Shown here: positions 15,855-23,556 of the stretch, piece after piece | Numbering within the stretch: position 1 is the stretch's first letter | Layout of the letters: each line of letters starts with the position of its first letter | Source of the DNA: Prevotellaceae bacterium UBA1726 | Lineage (GTDB): Bacteria; Bacteroidota; Bacteroidia; Bacteroidales; Bacteroidaceae | Length of the DNA stretch: 31,239 nt | NCBI GenBank assembly: GCA_002316005.1 | Contig: DCIM01000022.1 | Span: 38,004 to 69,242 of the forward strand | Reading direction: 5' to 3' | Program-made: the position numbers and the translations under genes | The notes under the pieces: generated by a model | Seen by the model: only the letters and a program-made list of their open reading frames with translations | Told to the model about the DNA's origin: nothing | Database searches by the model: none

Positions 15855-16934
15855 ATGAATATCAACGAACTCAAAGACAAGCGTATAGCAGTATTGCTCA
15901 GTGGAGGTGTTGACTCTGCTGTGGTTGTTCATGTCCTCACATCCCAAGGGCTTACTCCCGACTGTTTCTACATAAAGATTGGTCCGGAGGAGGAAGAGGA
16001 ATGGGATTGTTCTTCGGAGGAGGATATGGAGATGTGTACTGCAATCTGCCATCGCTATGGTTTGAAACTTGAGGTTGTGGATTGCCATCAGGATTATTGG
16101 GACAAGGTGACGCGCTATACTATGGATAAGGTACGCGCGGGATTGACTCCTAATCCGGATGTGATGTGCAACCGACTCATCAAGTTTGGTGCTTTCTATG
16201 AGAAACGCGGTCATGAATATGACATTATTGCCACTGGTCATTATGCACAGACAGAAGTGGATGAGCAAGGCAGGAAGTGGCTGTGTACAGCCCCAGACCC
16301 AGTGAAGGACCAGACCGATTTCCTTGCACAGATTTTTGATTGGCAGTTGCAGAAGGCCATTTTTCCAATTGGTGGGATGATGAAAGAGGAAGTGCGTCGC
16401 ATTGCCGAAGAGAATCATCTCGTAAATGCAAAGCGCAAGGACTCACAGGGGATCTGTTTCCTTGGCAAAATCAACTATAATGATTACATCCGTCGCTATC
16501 TTGGTGAGAATCCGGGTGAAGTGCTCGAACTTGAGACAGGAAAGAAAATAGGCGAGCACAAGGGATTGTGGTTCCACACCATCGGTCAGCGCAAGGGATT
16601 AGGTTTCAGCGGTGGACCATGGTTTGTCATCAAGAAAGACATTGAGAAGAACATACTCTATGTCTCGAAAGGCTATAACCCGGAAACTGCCTACAAGGAC
16701 ACTTTCCTCGTCCGCGATCTGCACTTGCTTACTGCTCCTATTGAGGGCACGAACATAACATTCAAGATTCGCCACACCTCCGATTATTTCCCTGCAACAC
16801 TCGAAGACAGGGGTGATGGAACATATGTCGTTCATTCCTCGCAGAAAATCCACGGCGTTGCCCCAGGTCAGTTCTGCGTCATCTACGACGAACAGCATCA
16901 CCGCTGTTACGGTTCAGCAGAAATCACATTATAA
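15855..16934 (+). CDS. mnmA: tRNA-specific 2-thiouridylase MnmA
   Basis: MnmA thiolates U34 of glutamate, glutamine and lysine tRNAs using ATP and a relayed sulphur. The N-terminal PP-loop is LLSGGVDSAVV with SGGVDS at 16-21. The two catalytic cysteines are Cys105 in NPDVMCNRLIKF and Cys201 in KDSQGICFLGK. The C-terminal part shows HTIGQRKGLGFSGGPWFVIKKD and ends in a beta-barrel segment GVAPGQFCVIYDEQ. The 359-residue length is standard. It follows rsgA by 4 bases and is closed by a terminator. Bacteroidetes often carry more than one MnmA paralogue, so this may not be the only one in the genome. Confidence 0.95.
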   Translation: MNINELKDKRIAVLLSGGVDSAVVVHVLTSQGLTPDCFYIKIGPEEEEEWDCSSEEDMEMCTAICHRYGLKLEVVDCHQDYWDKVTRYTMDKVRAGLTPNPDVMCNRLIKFGAFYEKRGHEYDIIATGHYAQTEVDEQGRKWLCTAPDPVKDQTDFLAQIFDWQLQKAIFPIGGMMKEEVRRIAEENHLVNAKRKDSQGICFLGKINYNDYIRRYLGENPGEVLELETGKKIGEHKGLWFHTIGQRKGLGFSGGPWFVIKKDIEKNILYVSKGYNPETAYKDTFLVRDLHLLTAPIEGTNITFKIRHTSDYFPATLEDRGDGTYVVHSSQKIHGVAPGQFCVIYDEQHHRCYGSAEITL

Positions 16935-16939
16935 TATAT

Positions 16940-16973
16940 AAAGGCTCTTCCTTTTTAGGTTGGGCCTTTTTTA
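16940..16973 (+). terminator. Terminator after mnmA
   Basis: AAAGGCTC at 16940-16947 pairs with GGGCCTTT at 16962-16969 (one T-G pair), followed by more T. It begins 5 bases after the mnmA stop. Confidence 0.85.
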
Positions 16974-17090
16974 TGTAGATTTTGCGAAGAAGCGTGCAAT
17001 TTTTGATAGTATATTGTCTGCAATATTGAAATTGGTTCAGATTTTATATTCTTTGGTACGATATTGAGTTATTTCTTCTTTTTTTTCAAG

Positions 17091-17098
17091 TAATTTTG
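17091..17098 (+). promoter_or_regulatory. -7 box of the secreted-protein cluster
   Basis: TAATTTTG matches TAnnTTTG, 48 bases upstream of the ATG at 17147. A good -33 box is lacking at the expected distance; a TTG at 17064-17066 is 24 bases away, and the spacer contains a long T-rich run. It would serve the three tightly spaced genes that follow. Confidence 0.5.
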
Positions 17099-17146
17099 CA
17101 ACCGTACAGATATAAACCAACTCAAACATTCTATATAATTGATTTT

Positions 17147-17878
17147 ATGAACAATCATTTTCAGAAGAAATTACTGTTGTTTGCAGGACTCGTATGCTTT
17201 GCTATGATGGCAAATGCAAGTCCTGTGAATATCAAGAACATTTATGTTCAGGTTGTTACTGTTCCTTCAGGTGCTGGTGAAGTTTATGTGACTACGAAGT
17301 CAGACCAGACAAGATACATCAAGGAAGCAGCAACATGGGGTGAGACATCATCGATGAAGGCCACTTTGGAGCAGAATGGCGAAGATCCTGATGGCAGTGG
17401 AATGTATGAAGCCATTGTGAAGGCTCGTGCTGCAGAAGGTTATGAGTTCCTCTGCTATTCATACGAGTCAGAGTCGTTTGGTGACATTTTCCTTACTCAG
17501 GATATCTACAAGGAGGCATCAACTACAAGTTCAGATACTCGTGTCTTCACTCCAGCGATATTGCCAATGGGCGTAAATGGAACCGGAGCAATAATCAATG
17601 TGAACTGTCTGCGTGTGGATGGTAATTCAGATGATCCAGGCCGCGACAATCTCTATAATAACGGAACATGGTCGGAAAATCCTGACAAGGTTGTTTATGC
17701 CATTTTCCGAAAGATAGGTGATGTCTATCCATGCCTTGATGAACCTCTGCCTGTTGAGGAGATTACTATTGATGAGAAACCATATGATGGCCGTATCTAC
17801 AATCTCAATGGTCAGATTGTCGATGAGACATACAAGGGAATTGTTATTCAGAACGGAAAGAAAATCCTAAAACGATAA
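17147..17878 (+). CDS. Secreted protein of unknown function with C-terminal sorting-like tail
   Basis: I do not recognise the central domain. From the ATG at 17147 (243 residues) the protein begins MNNHFQKKLLLFAGLVCFAMMANAS, a clear signal peptide. A longer frame starting at a TTG 51 bases upstream overlaps the -7 promoter box and would bury the signal peptide, so it is rejected. The middle is beta-rich and acidic (VQVVTVPSGAGEVYVTTKSD). The last 29 residues read GRIYNLNGQ, then VDETYKGIVIQNGKKILKR, the short C-terminal motif common on exported Prevotella proteins and related to type IX secretion sorting tails. The next gene, 4 bases on, ends with nearly the same tail. Export across the envelope is therefore likely; the role is unknown. 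Confidence 0.75.
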   Translation: MNNHFQKKLLLFAGLVCFAMMANASPVNIKNIYVQVVTVPSGAGEVYVTTKSDQTRYIKEAATWGETSSMKATLEQNGEDPDGSGMYEAIVKARAAEGYEFLCYSYESESFGDIFLTQDIYKEASTTSSDTRVFTPAILPMGVNGTGAIINVNCLRVDGNSDDPGRDNLYNNGTWSENPDKVVYAIFRKIGDVYPCLDEPLPVEEITIDEKPYDGRIYNLNGQIVDETYKGIVIQNGKKILKR

Positions 17879-17882
17879 GACT

Positions 17883-19379
17883 ATGAAGAATATTATATAT
17901 GCATTTTTGTTTGCTTTGTCTCTTCTTCCTGTAGAGATGAAAGCACAGGAATTTGACTTGAATACAGAGGGTATTACCGACCTCTATTTTGATTATGTTG
18001 GTACTACTCCTGCGTCAACAAAGGCGTGTGTTTATCGTGATATCACATACTGGAACCTCTTCGCCATGCGAATGAAGGGTTGGAACGGAGGAAATGACTG
18101 TACTTCAATGACTCTTCCTGATGGAAACACATTATGGTTCTTTGGCGATAGTTACTTTGGCCGAATCAGCGAATTCCGCGATCGTATGCAATATAACAAT
18201 CGTGTACATAATGCCGCTCAGGTTCAGATTCAGGGTGGTGAGATGGACGGAAGAGATGATTTCGTTACTCTCAATGAGATTATCTGTACCAATCAGAACA
18301 ATCCAAATCTTTATTATAAAGGACGCGACTGGGTACGCCATCCACAGGCTACACTTGATGAGGCATCACTCGCAAATGGTATAATAGATAGTGACCATTA
18401 CCTTCGCCCAATGGATGGAACTGCAGTTCTCAGTTCTGGACAGACTCATGTTCAGATGCTTTTCGCTTCATTCAATAGCAAGAATGAGCAGGATGGTACA
18501 TACGTCGCAGAATTCAATGTAGAGGGCGAACCTACTGATGCTGCCTTTTTCTATCTTTTGTCTTTGACAAAGTTGCCATTCGTAGCGAACTTTGGCAGTA
18601 CCATCTTTGAAGATGGCGGACATAACTACCTTTATGGTTCGGTTTCTAAGACGGGCGGTACAAGTGGTTACAATATTGTTTGTGCACGAACAGCAACTCG
18701 TTCGCTGAAAAGCCAGTGGGAATACTACATCAAGGGCGAAGATGGAGAAATGCATTGGACAACAGAATTGCCAACAATCGAACAACTCCGCGATTCAAAA
18801 ATCAATGGTGCTGTGAAGGCATACGGAGCAAGTGTGTTCAAATATGGCGATTTCTATTATATGGTTTCGCAGAACGATTTCGGTGGAAACATCCAGATGG
18901 CTCAGGGCGAGAATCCTTGGGGACCTTTCAAGGTGCAGAAGAAACTCTACACAGTTCGTTCCGATGAGAGACTTGTTAATCGTGCTGTTGTTCATCCACA
19001 GTTGTCTCGCATAGGCGAACTTGTGGTTTCATATACAACAGAACCAGAAGAGATTACCGTTTATTCTCCAGGTGCGAATGGTGAGGCAGTAGCAACAATC
19101 CTTGACACAGAAGCTCGTAACCGCACAGGTTGGGGTAGTGCTTCACTCAATCAACCTCATTTCCTCCGTGTATTCAACTGGCAATTGATTTACGATGTAG
19201 CCAACGAAGGTCCTACAACTGATGCAATGCTTGCTGAGTGGAACCTTGTTGATGGCATTGGAGCAGTGCATGAAGAGGTCGAGACATCTTCTTCTCTCTA
19301 CAACTTGCAGGGTCAGGAGGTGAACCGCAACTATAAGGGCATTGTTGTTGAAAATGGTAAAAAGATACTCAAACGATAG
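17883..19379 (+). CDS. Secreted propeller-like protein (DUF4185/DUF5005-like) with C-terminal sorting-like tail
   Basis: The 498-residue protein starts with a signal peptide (MKNIIYAFLFALSLLPVEMKAQ). The body resembles five-bladed propeller proteins of the DUF4185/DUF5005 type, distantly like GH43 enzymes: LPDGNTLWFFGDSYFGRISEFRDR, HNAAQVQ, GGHNYLYGSVSK, ASVFKYGDFYYMVSQND and ENPWGPFKVQKKLYTV, each a blade-like unit with aromatic and acidic residues. It ends SSLYNLQGQEV, then NRNYKGIVVENGKKILKR, matching the tail of the preceding protein. It is 4 bases after that gene and 20 before its own paralogue. A surface glycan-binding or glycan-cleaving role is plausible from the fold, but I cannot identify catalytic residues and the family call is tentative. 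Confidence 0.65.
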   Translation: MKNIIYAFLFALSLLPVEMKAQEFDLNTEGITDLYFDYVGTTPASTKACVYRDITYWNLFAMRMKGWNGGNDCTSMTLPDGNTLWFFGDSYFGRISEFRDRMQYNNRVHNAAQVQIQGGEMDGRDDFVTLNEIICTNQNNPNLYYKGRDWVRHPQATLDEASLANGIIDSDHYLRPMDGTAVLSSGQTHVQMLFASFNSKNEQDGTYVAEFNVEGEPTDAAFFYLLSLTKLPFVANFGSTIFEDGGHNYLYGSVSKTGGTSGYNIVCARTATRSLKSQWEYYIKGEDGEMHWTTELPTIEQLRDSKINGAVKAYGASVFKYGDFYYMVSQNDFGGNIQMAQGENPWGPFKVQKKLYTVRSDERLVNRAVVHPQLSRIGELVVSYTTEPEEITVYSPGANGEAVATILDTEARNRTGWGSASLNQPHFLRVFNWQLIYDVANEGPTTDAMLAEWNLVDGIGAVHEEVETSSSLYNLQGQEVNRNYKGIVVENGKKILKR

Positions 19380-19399
19380 ACTAATAATAGCAACACAAT

Positions 19400-20758
19400 A
19401 TGAAAAAGATATATTTGGCAGTACTCCTGCTTTCAAACCTCTTTGCTTCGAATGAGGTTTTTGCACAGAAACCTGACCTCGCCGACCCACGCCTTGATGG
19501 TATTGAACTCGAATATGTTGGTCGCGACTTGACCAAGGCTGGTGCGTATGTCTATCGCGATCTCACTTATTTCAATCTCTTTGCAAGTCATATCGTAGGT
19601 TGGAATGGTGCTGATGGCTGTTTCTCTTACACTTTCCCTGATGGAAATGCTCTTTGGAGCTTTGCTGATAGTTTCACAGGAATGGTTACAGAGTATCGTA
19701 ATCGTAATCGTGCAGCAAATCTTGTGCGTAATGCTGCTCTTGTTCAGACGGGCGAGCATTCATGGCGCGATTTCTATCAACTTGGCGAATATGTCAGTCT
19801 CAATCCAAATGACCGCGATCATTATGGAAAACTCAAGACATGGCTTCGCCATCCGGGAGCAGACCTCACTGATGAACAGATTAATAATGGTGAGACTGAC
19901 TCCAACCTTCTCTATTGGGAGTCTGATGGTACAGTCATCATGCGCGACGGTAAGCCAATCCTCCAACTTATGTGGGGTGCTGTGGACAATACAATGTCAA
20001 GTCGAGGCCGAGCACTCACAGAGTATACTCTTGAGGGAAAACCGGGTGATGAGGGTTATATGAAACTCATCAGCCATTATACTGAGGCTGAGTTGAAAAA
20101 CCAGATGAATGGTTTTGTCATGGAGAGCGAAGATGGCTATACTTATGTGTACGGCAACTGCTCTAACGGTCTGGGTGGCTATCCTACAGTTGCTCGTGTA
20201 AAGGATCACGACCTTCTTGGCAAGTGGGAATACTACACAGCAACAACCGATGATGATACATTCGACTGGCGTGAGAACCTCGACAATTCTCTTCCTATTG
20301 AGAAACTGCGTATCTCAAACGAGTGGGCAATCAACTATGGTGTGTTCAAGTATGGCGATTATTACTATATGGTTGGTATGGGTATCACTGGCGGTGACAT
20401 CACAATCAAGCAGTCAAAGTATCCTTGGGGACCATTCGAGAAGAATTACGGTTTGTTCCGCATACCTTCAGAACATTCTGTCACCTATGGTGCATTTGTT
20501 CATCCACAACTCTCCCGTACAGGCGAAATCGTTGTGTCTTACAACATGAATCCTGCTGACTCTCATAAGTACAGTCTCAATGCTGACGGTACGTTGAAGG
20601 ATGAGACATATAATGGCTTTGCACGCAATTTCAACGAGCGTGAGAGTGCCGACCTCTATCATAGTCATTTCATCCGTATATTCAATTGGCAGAGTCTCTA
20701 TGGCGTAGAAAATATTGGCCCTATTCAGGATCCAAACCGTTTACTCTGGGATAAGTAA
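19400..20758 (+). CDS. Secreted propeller-like protein, paralogue of the preceding gene, lacking the tail
   Basis: The 452-residue product has a signal peptide (MKKIYLAVLLLSNLFASNEVFAQ) and is a clear paralogue of the upstream protein. Shared landmarks include LxYVGxxxxxxxAxVYRDxTYxNLFA near the N-terminus, then PDGNALWSFADSFTG, GVFKYGDYYYMVG, KYPWGPFEKNYGLFRI, and VHPQLSRTGEIVVSYNMNP. Unlike its neighbour it stops at RLLWDK, after the last propeller segment (HFIRIFNWQSLYGVENIGP), with no YNLxGQ...NGKKILKR tail. The pair therefore looks like a tandem duplication in which one copy lacks the sorting tail and may stay in the periplasm. Function is unknown. It is followed by a strong terminator. 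Confidence 0.65.
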   Translation: MKKIYLAVLLLSNLFASNEVFAQKPDLADPRLDGIELEYVGRDLTKAGAYVYRDLTYFNLFASHIVGWNGADGCFSYTFPDGNALWSFADSFTGMVTEYRNRNRAANLVRNAALVQTGEHSWRDFYQLGEYVSLNPNDRDHYGKLKTWLRHPGADLTDEQINNGETDSNLLYWESDGTVIMRDGKPILQLMWGAVDNTMSSRGRALTEYTLEGKPGDEGYMKLISHYTEAELKNQMNGFVMESEDGYTYVYGNCSNGLGGYPTVARVKDHDLLGKWEYYTATTDDDTFDWRENLDNSLPIEKLRISNEWAINYGVFKYGDYYYMVGMGITGGDITIKQSKYPWGPFEKNYGLFRIPSEHSVTYGAFVHPQLSRTGEIVVSYNMNPADSHKYSLNADGTLKDETYNGFARNFNERESADLYHSHFIRIFNWQSLYGVENIGPIQDPNRLLWDK

Positions 20759-20775
20759 TTTCCCGTTAGAGTTAT

Positions 20776-20816
20776 AGAAAACAAAATAGCCGAGCGTTTG
20801 CCCGGCTATTATTGTA
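20776..20816. terminator. Bidirectional terminator between convergent genes
   Basis: AATAGCCG (20785-20792) pairs with CGGCTATT (20803-20810). On the plus strand ATTGT follows; on the minus strand the stem is followed by TTTTGTTTTC. It ends the propeller cluster and the minus-strand esterase operon, more convincingly for the latter. Confidence 0.8.
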
Positions 20817-20841
20817 TATGTGCTGTTGTGTTGCTCTTTTC

Positions 20842-21588
20842 CTAAATCTGCCAACACAGAATCTTCTCAATGAAGTATGGTATCTGCTGGCGCCAGAATG
20901 GCCAGTCGTGGTCGATATCGTGTCCCCAGTAGTCAAACCAATGTGGCACGCCTTTCTCTGTAAGAATGCGGTCCATCTCACGAGTACTTGCAAGGAGTTC
21001 GTCCTCCCAACGGCCCTGACCTACGCAGAATACAATCTTTCTCTGGCGATACATCTGCATCCAAGGATGGTCGGCTGGCATATTCTGCATGAAATCCTGT
21101 GGCGAATTGGCATATACAAGGTCATCCTTGTAGTCGCCAAAACCATAGGCTGCATGATACAATCCGCTCAGTGCAAGAACTCCGTTGAAGAGGTCTGGAC
21201 GGCGGAAGAAGAAGTTTGCTGCGTGGAATCCTCCCATTGAGGCACCAGTGGTGATAAACATCTGCTCTGGGTTATGCTTGATGTTTGGCAGCAACTCATC
21301 TGTGATGTAATGAAACCAACGCTCGTGGTGCTCAATCTTTGCCCTGTTGTCCCAATATCCTTTGTTCGACCAAGTCTCCCAGTCAATGCCATCAACAGCA
21401 ATGACGCGCAGACGACCTGCTTCAATGAAAGGAGCAAGCACATCAATCATGTGATAGTTCTCCCAGTCGAAATAGCGTCCGTCCTGACAAGGAAAAGCCA
21501 GCAAGGCCTGTCCGTCATGTCCGTACACCTTATATTCCATGTCACGATTCAGGTTGTGACTCCACCATTTATGATATTCTGTATGCAT
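20842..21588 (-). CDS. Cytoplasmic COG4947-like esterase (alpha/beta hydrolase)
   Basis: The 248-residue protein has no signal peptide. It carries the nucleophile elbow TTGASMGGFHA with Ser117, preceded by RVIAVDGIDWETW. GQGRWEDE near 190-197 and GHDIDHDWPFW near 222-232 probably supply the acid and histidine. The sequence resembles the uncharacterised COG4947 esterases, related to esterase D (PF00756). The start is 2 bases downstream of the ATP-grasp gene's stop, so the two are surely translated from one message. A hydrolase coupled to an ATP-dependent ligase suggests synthesis and release, or making and trimming, of an ester, amide or peptide; the substrate is unknown. Confidence 0.8.
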   Translation of the reverse strand: MHTEYHKWWSHNLNRDMEYKVYGHDGQALLAFPCQDGRYFDWENYHMIDVLAPFIEAGRLRVIAVDGIDWETWSNKGYWDNRAKIEHHERWFHYITDELLPNIKHNPEQMFITTGASMGGFHAANFFFRRPDLFNGVLALSGLYHAAYGFGDYKDDLVYANSPQDFMQNMPADHPWMQMYRQRKIVFCVGQGRWEDELLASTREMDRILTEKGVPHWFDYWGHDIDHDWPFWRQQIPYFIEKILCWQI

Positions 21589-21590
21589 GT

Positions 21591-22790
21591 TTACTTTCTG
21601 TTTTGGGTGTCGTAAAGGAACTCATCTCTTTCGCCTTCTGTGCGGAAGCGGGCAATGTATGCCTGATTTCCCATTGCTGGCGCAAGGGCTGGAGCAAGGC
21701 GTGGCGACATCATCATCGCATAGCCGTACTTCTGCATGATTGCCTCATGGTCGAGAACATATTCCGCATTGTCGCGACGACCAGCAAAGACGCAGAAATA
21801 GTCGTCGTTTGGATCTGGAGTAGTACGCTTGTCGAATGCAATCATATCAGCCCAGATCTTGAACATTGAGATGTTGTGGGCATAGTTTATCATGTCAGGA
21901 GTATAACCGCCACCTGGACGCATATTCACCTCCAATGCAACGAAGTCGCCAATCTCACCAAGTCCGCGGTGAGCTCTGTTCAGACGGAAGAACTCCAGAT
22001 GAACGAAGCGTGAACGAACATCAAATGCCTTCACTGTGCGACGGCCCCAGAAACGAAGGTTCTCCGACATCTTCTGTTCAACGAAATATGTTGAATCAAG
22101 GTTGTTGTTCACAATATCAGCAATACTTGGAGGACACACGCACATTGACTCTACCAATGGCTCGCCCTTCGAGTTGATGACAGCGTCATAAGTGCAGATG
22201 TCACCAGTTACGAATTCCTCAATGACATAATGCTCCACCTCAGGAGTGTTGTTGAAGAAGTCGCGCAACTGCTGTTCATTCTCGATTTTGTGAGCACCGC
22301 CAGCACCAACACCAACATCTGGTTTGCCGAAGAGTGGCCAACCTGCATCGTTTGAGAATTCAAGAACAGCATCAAATCCCTCTGCAGCCTTAATCTGGCG
22401 TGCGGTACGAATACCGCCAAGGGCATAGTATTTCTTCATCTCCGACTTCTCCTTGAAAGCATCAATCTTGTCGAGTTTGATACCAGTGTTCACATTGAAG
22501 TCGGTTCTCAGGCGTGCATCCTGCTCGAGCCAGAACTCATTGTTCGACTCAATCCAGTCGATGTGTCCGTACTTCCAAGCATAGTAGCCTACTGCACGAT
22601 ACATCTGGTCGTAGTCGCCGAGATTGGCAACAAAATAATATTCTGTCAGGGCATCACTCAACTCCTTCGACAGATTGCCGGCAGGAGTATCGCCGATTCC
22701 TAATACGCGAACACCATTCTTCTTCAGTTCGTCACAGAACTGCCAATATTTCTCAGGAAAGTTAGGGGAAATAAAAACAAAGTTTGTCAT
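21591..22790 (-). CDS. ATP-grasp enzyme (carboxylate-amine ligase-like)
   Basis: Read from the ATG at 22790 the protein has 399 residues, no signal peptide, and opens MTNFVFISPNFPEKYWQFCD, a pre-ATP-grasp fold. The ATP-grasp core follows: EKSEMKKYYALGGIRTARQ, then WPLFGKPDVGVGAGGAHKI (the ATP-binding lysine and glycine-rich loop), HYVIEEFVTGDICTYDAV, and the metal-binding FVALEVNMRPGGGYTPDMINYA. Such enzymes join a carboxylate to an amine or thiol through an acyl phosphate, as in biotin carboxylase, D-Ala ligase and CPSase relatives. A 33-codon upstream extension of the frame is rejected because it crosses the likely promoter and is of low-complexity composition. It is 2 bases upstream of the esterase gene. 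The specific ligation is unknown. Confidence 0.85.
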   Translation of the reverse strand: MTNFVFISPNFPEKYWQFCDELKKNGVRVLGIGDTPAGNLSKELSDALTEYYFVANLGDYDQMYRAVGYYAWKYGHIDWIESNNEFWLEQDARLRTDFNVNTGIKLDKIDAFKEKSEMKKYYALGGIRTARQIKAAEGFDAVLEFSNDAGWPLFGKPDVGVGAGGAHKIENEQQLRDFFNNTPEVEHYVIEEFVTGDICTYDAVINSKGEPLVESMCVCPPSIADIVNNNLDSTYFVEQKMSENLRFWGRRTVKAFDVRSRFVHLEFFRLNRAHRGLGEIGDFVALEVNMRPGGGYTPDMINYAHNISMFKIWADMIAFDKRTTPDPNDDYFCVFAGRRDNAEYVLDHEAIMQKYGYAMMMSPRLAPALAPAMGNQAYIARFRTEGERDEFLYDTQNRK

Positions 22791-22828
22791 AATCTCTTCT
22801 CTAAATATAATTTCATCTTTCTTGTTTG

Positions 22829-22836
22829 CAAAATTA
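22829..22836 (-). promoter_or_regulatory. -7 box for the ATP-grasp/esterase operon
   Basis: On the minus strand this reads TAATTTTG, 38 bases upstream of the ATP-grasp start. The region beyond it is A/T-rich with no clear -33 TTTG. Confidence 0.5.
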
Positions 22837-22889
22837 CTATTTTTTTGTAGAAAAATGGTAAAAAGGGTAAAGAAAAAAGGAAAAACCAC

Positions 22890-22917
22890 TTGATTTCATG
22901 ATTTTTGTTTATCTTTG
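22890..22917 (+). promoter_or_regulatory. Promoter for the 20-residue-repeat protein
   Basis: TATCTTTG at 22910-22917 matches TAnnTTTG. A TTG at 22890-22892 lies 17 bases upstream, slightly closer than usual. The start codon is 56 bases further on. This promoter diverges from that of the ATP-grasp gene. Confidence 0.6.
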
Positions 22918-22973
22918 CGTTGTTAATGCAATAATGCATAACAATATTCAAATATTATTTCATTGCCGATATT

Positions 22974-23450
22974 ATGAAAAAAATACTCATTTCCTTCCTG
23001 ATGGTTCTTCTCGTGGCAGTTTCTGCCAATGCTCAGAAAGTGTACAAGGCAAATTCCTCTTACACCTCCGATGTTATTTGCAATATCAGTAATGGTAAGG
23101 TCTATAAGAAGAATTCTTCTTATACGAGTGATGTCGTCTGTACCATCCGCGACAATAAAATCTATCGTGGCACATCTACCTACAACTCTGATGTCATCTA
23201 TACCATCCGCGATAATAAAATTTACAAAGGCAACTCGTCTTACACATCCGATATTGTATATAATATTCAAAACAGCCAACTCTACAAAGGCAACTCTACC
23301 TACCAGAGCGACATCCTTGTCACGCTCCGCAAAGGAAAGGTATATAAAGGTCGTTCCAGTTATCAGAGTGATGTGCTTTTCAACATAGCCGGAGATGTAA
23401 CGATTGCTGAGTTTGTGGCTCTTTATTGGGTGGTGAACTACGCTTGGTAA
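22974..23450 (+). CDS. Small secreted protein built of six 20-residue repeats
   Basis: The 158-residue protein begins with a signal peptide (MKKILISFLMVLLVAVSANAQ). Residues 22-141 are six back-to-back units of exactly 20 residues with the pattern K-(V/I)-Y-(K/R)-x-x-S-(S/T)-Y-x-S-D-(V/I)-(hydrophobic)-x-x-(I/L)-x-x-x. Each unit contains two short strand-like stretches around conserved Tyr, Ser and Asp, which suggests a beta-solenoid or stacked hairpin. The last 17 residues (VTIAEFVALYWVVNYAW) are hydrophobic and may cap the solenoid or contact the membrane. I know no function for it. It has its own promoter and diverges from the ATP-grasp operon; a CE1-like esterase lies 106 bases downstream. 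Confidence 0.8.
   Translation: MKKILISFLMVLLVAVSANAQKVYKANSSYTSDVICNISNGKVYKKNSSYTSDVVCTIRDNKIYRGTSTYNSDVIYTIRDNKIYKGNSSYTSDIVYNIQNSQLYKGNSTYQSDILVTLRKGKVYKGRSSYQSDVLFNIAGDVTIAEFVALYWVVNYAW
23037..23396 (+). repeat. Six in-frame 60-bp coding repeats
   Basis: Six consecutive 60-base units encode the 20-residue repeats of the secreted protein, with no spacing change between units. Related stretches such as CTACAAAGGCAACTC recur in adjacent units, while others have diverged at silent positions, so the array is not a recent slippage product. Confidence 0.85.
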
Positions 23451-23556
23451 GGTGGCTTTCTTCATTTTTTGCGACTCGCGATTAAACTTCCTGCCATTCC
23501 GCGAATCAAATAAATGTAGTAAATACACTAATTAATACCTAATTAAAAATAACTTT

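Noticed and set aside
17096..17146. Upstream TTG start for the first secreted protein
   Set aside because: It overlaps the TAATTTTG promoter box and would put 17 residues before a clear signal peptide; the ATG at 17147 fits better.
22791..22889. 33-codon N-terminal extension of the ATP-grasp protein
   Set aside because: It runs through the predicted -7 box and is low-complexity; MTNFVFISPNF is the natural fold start.
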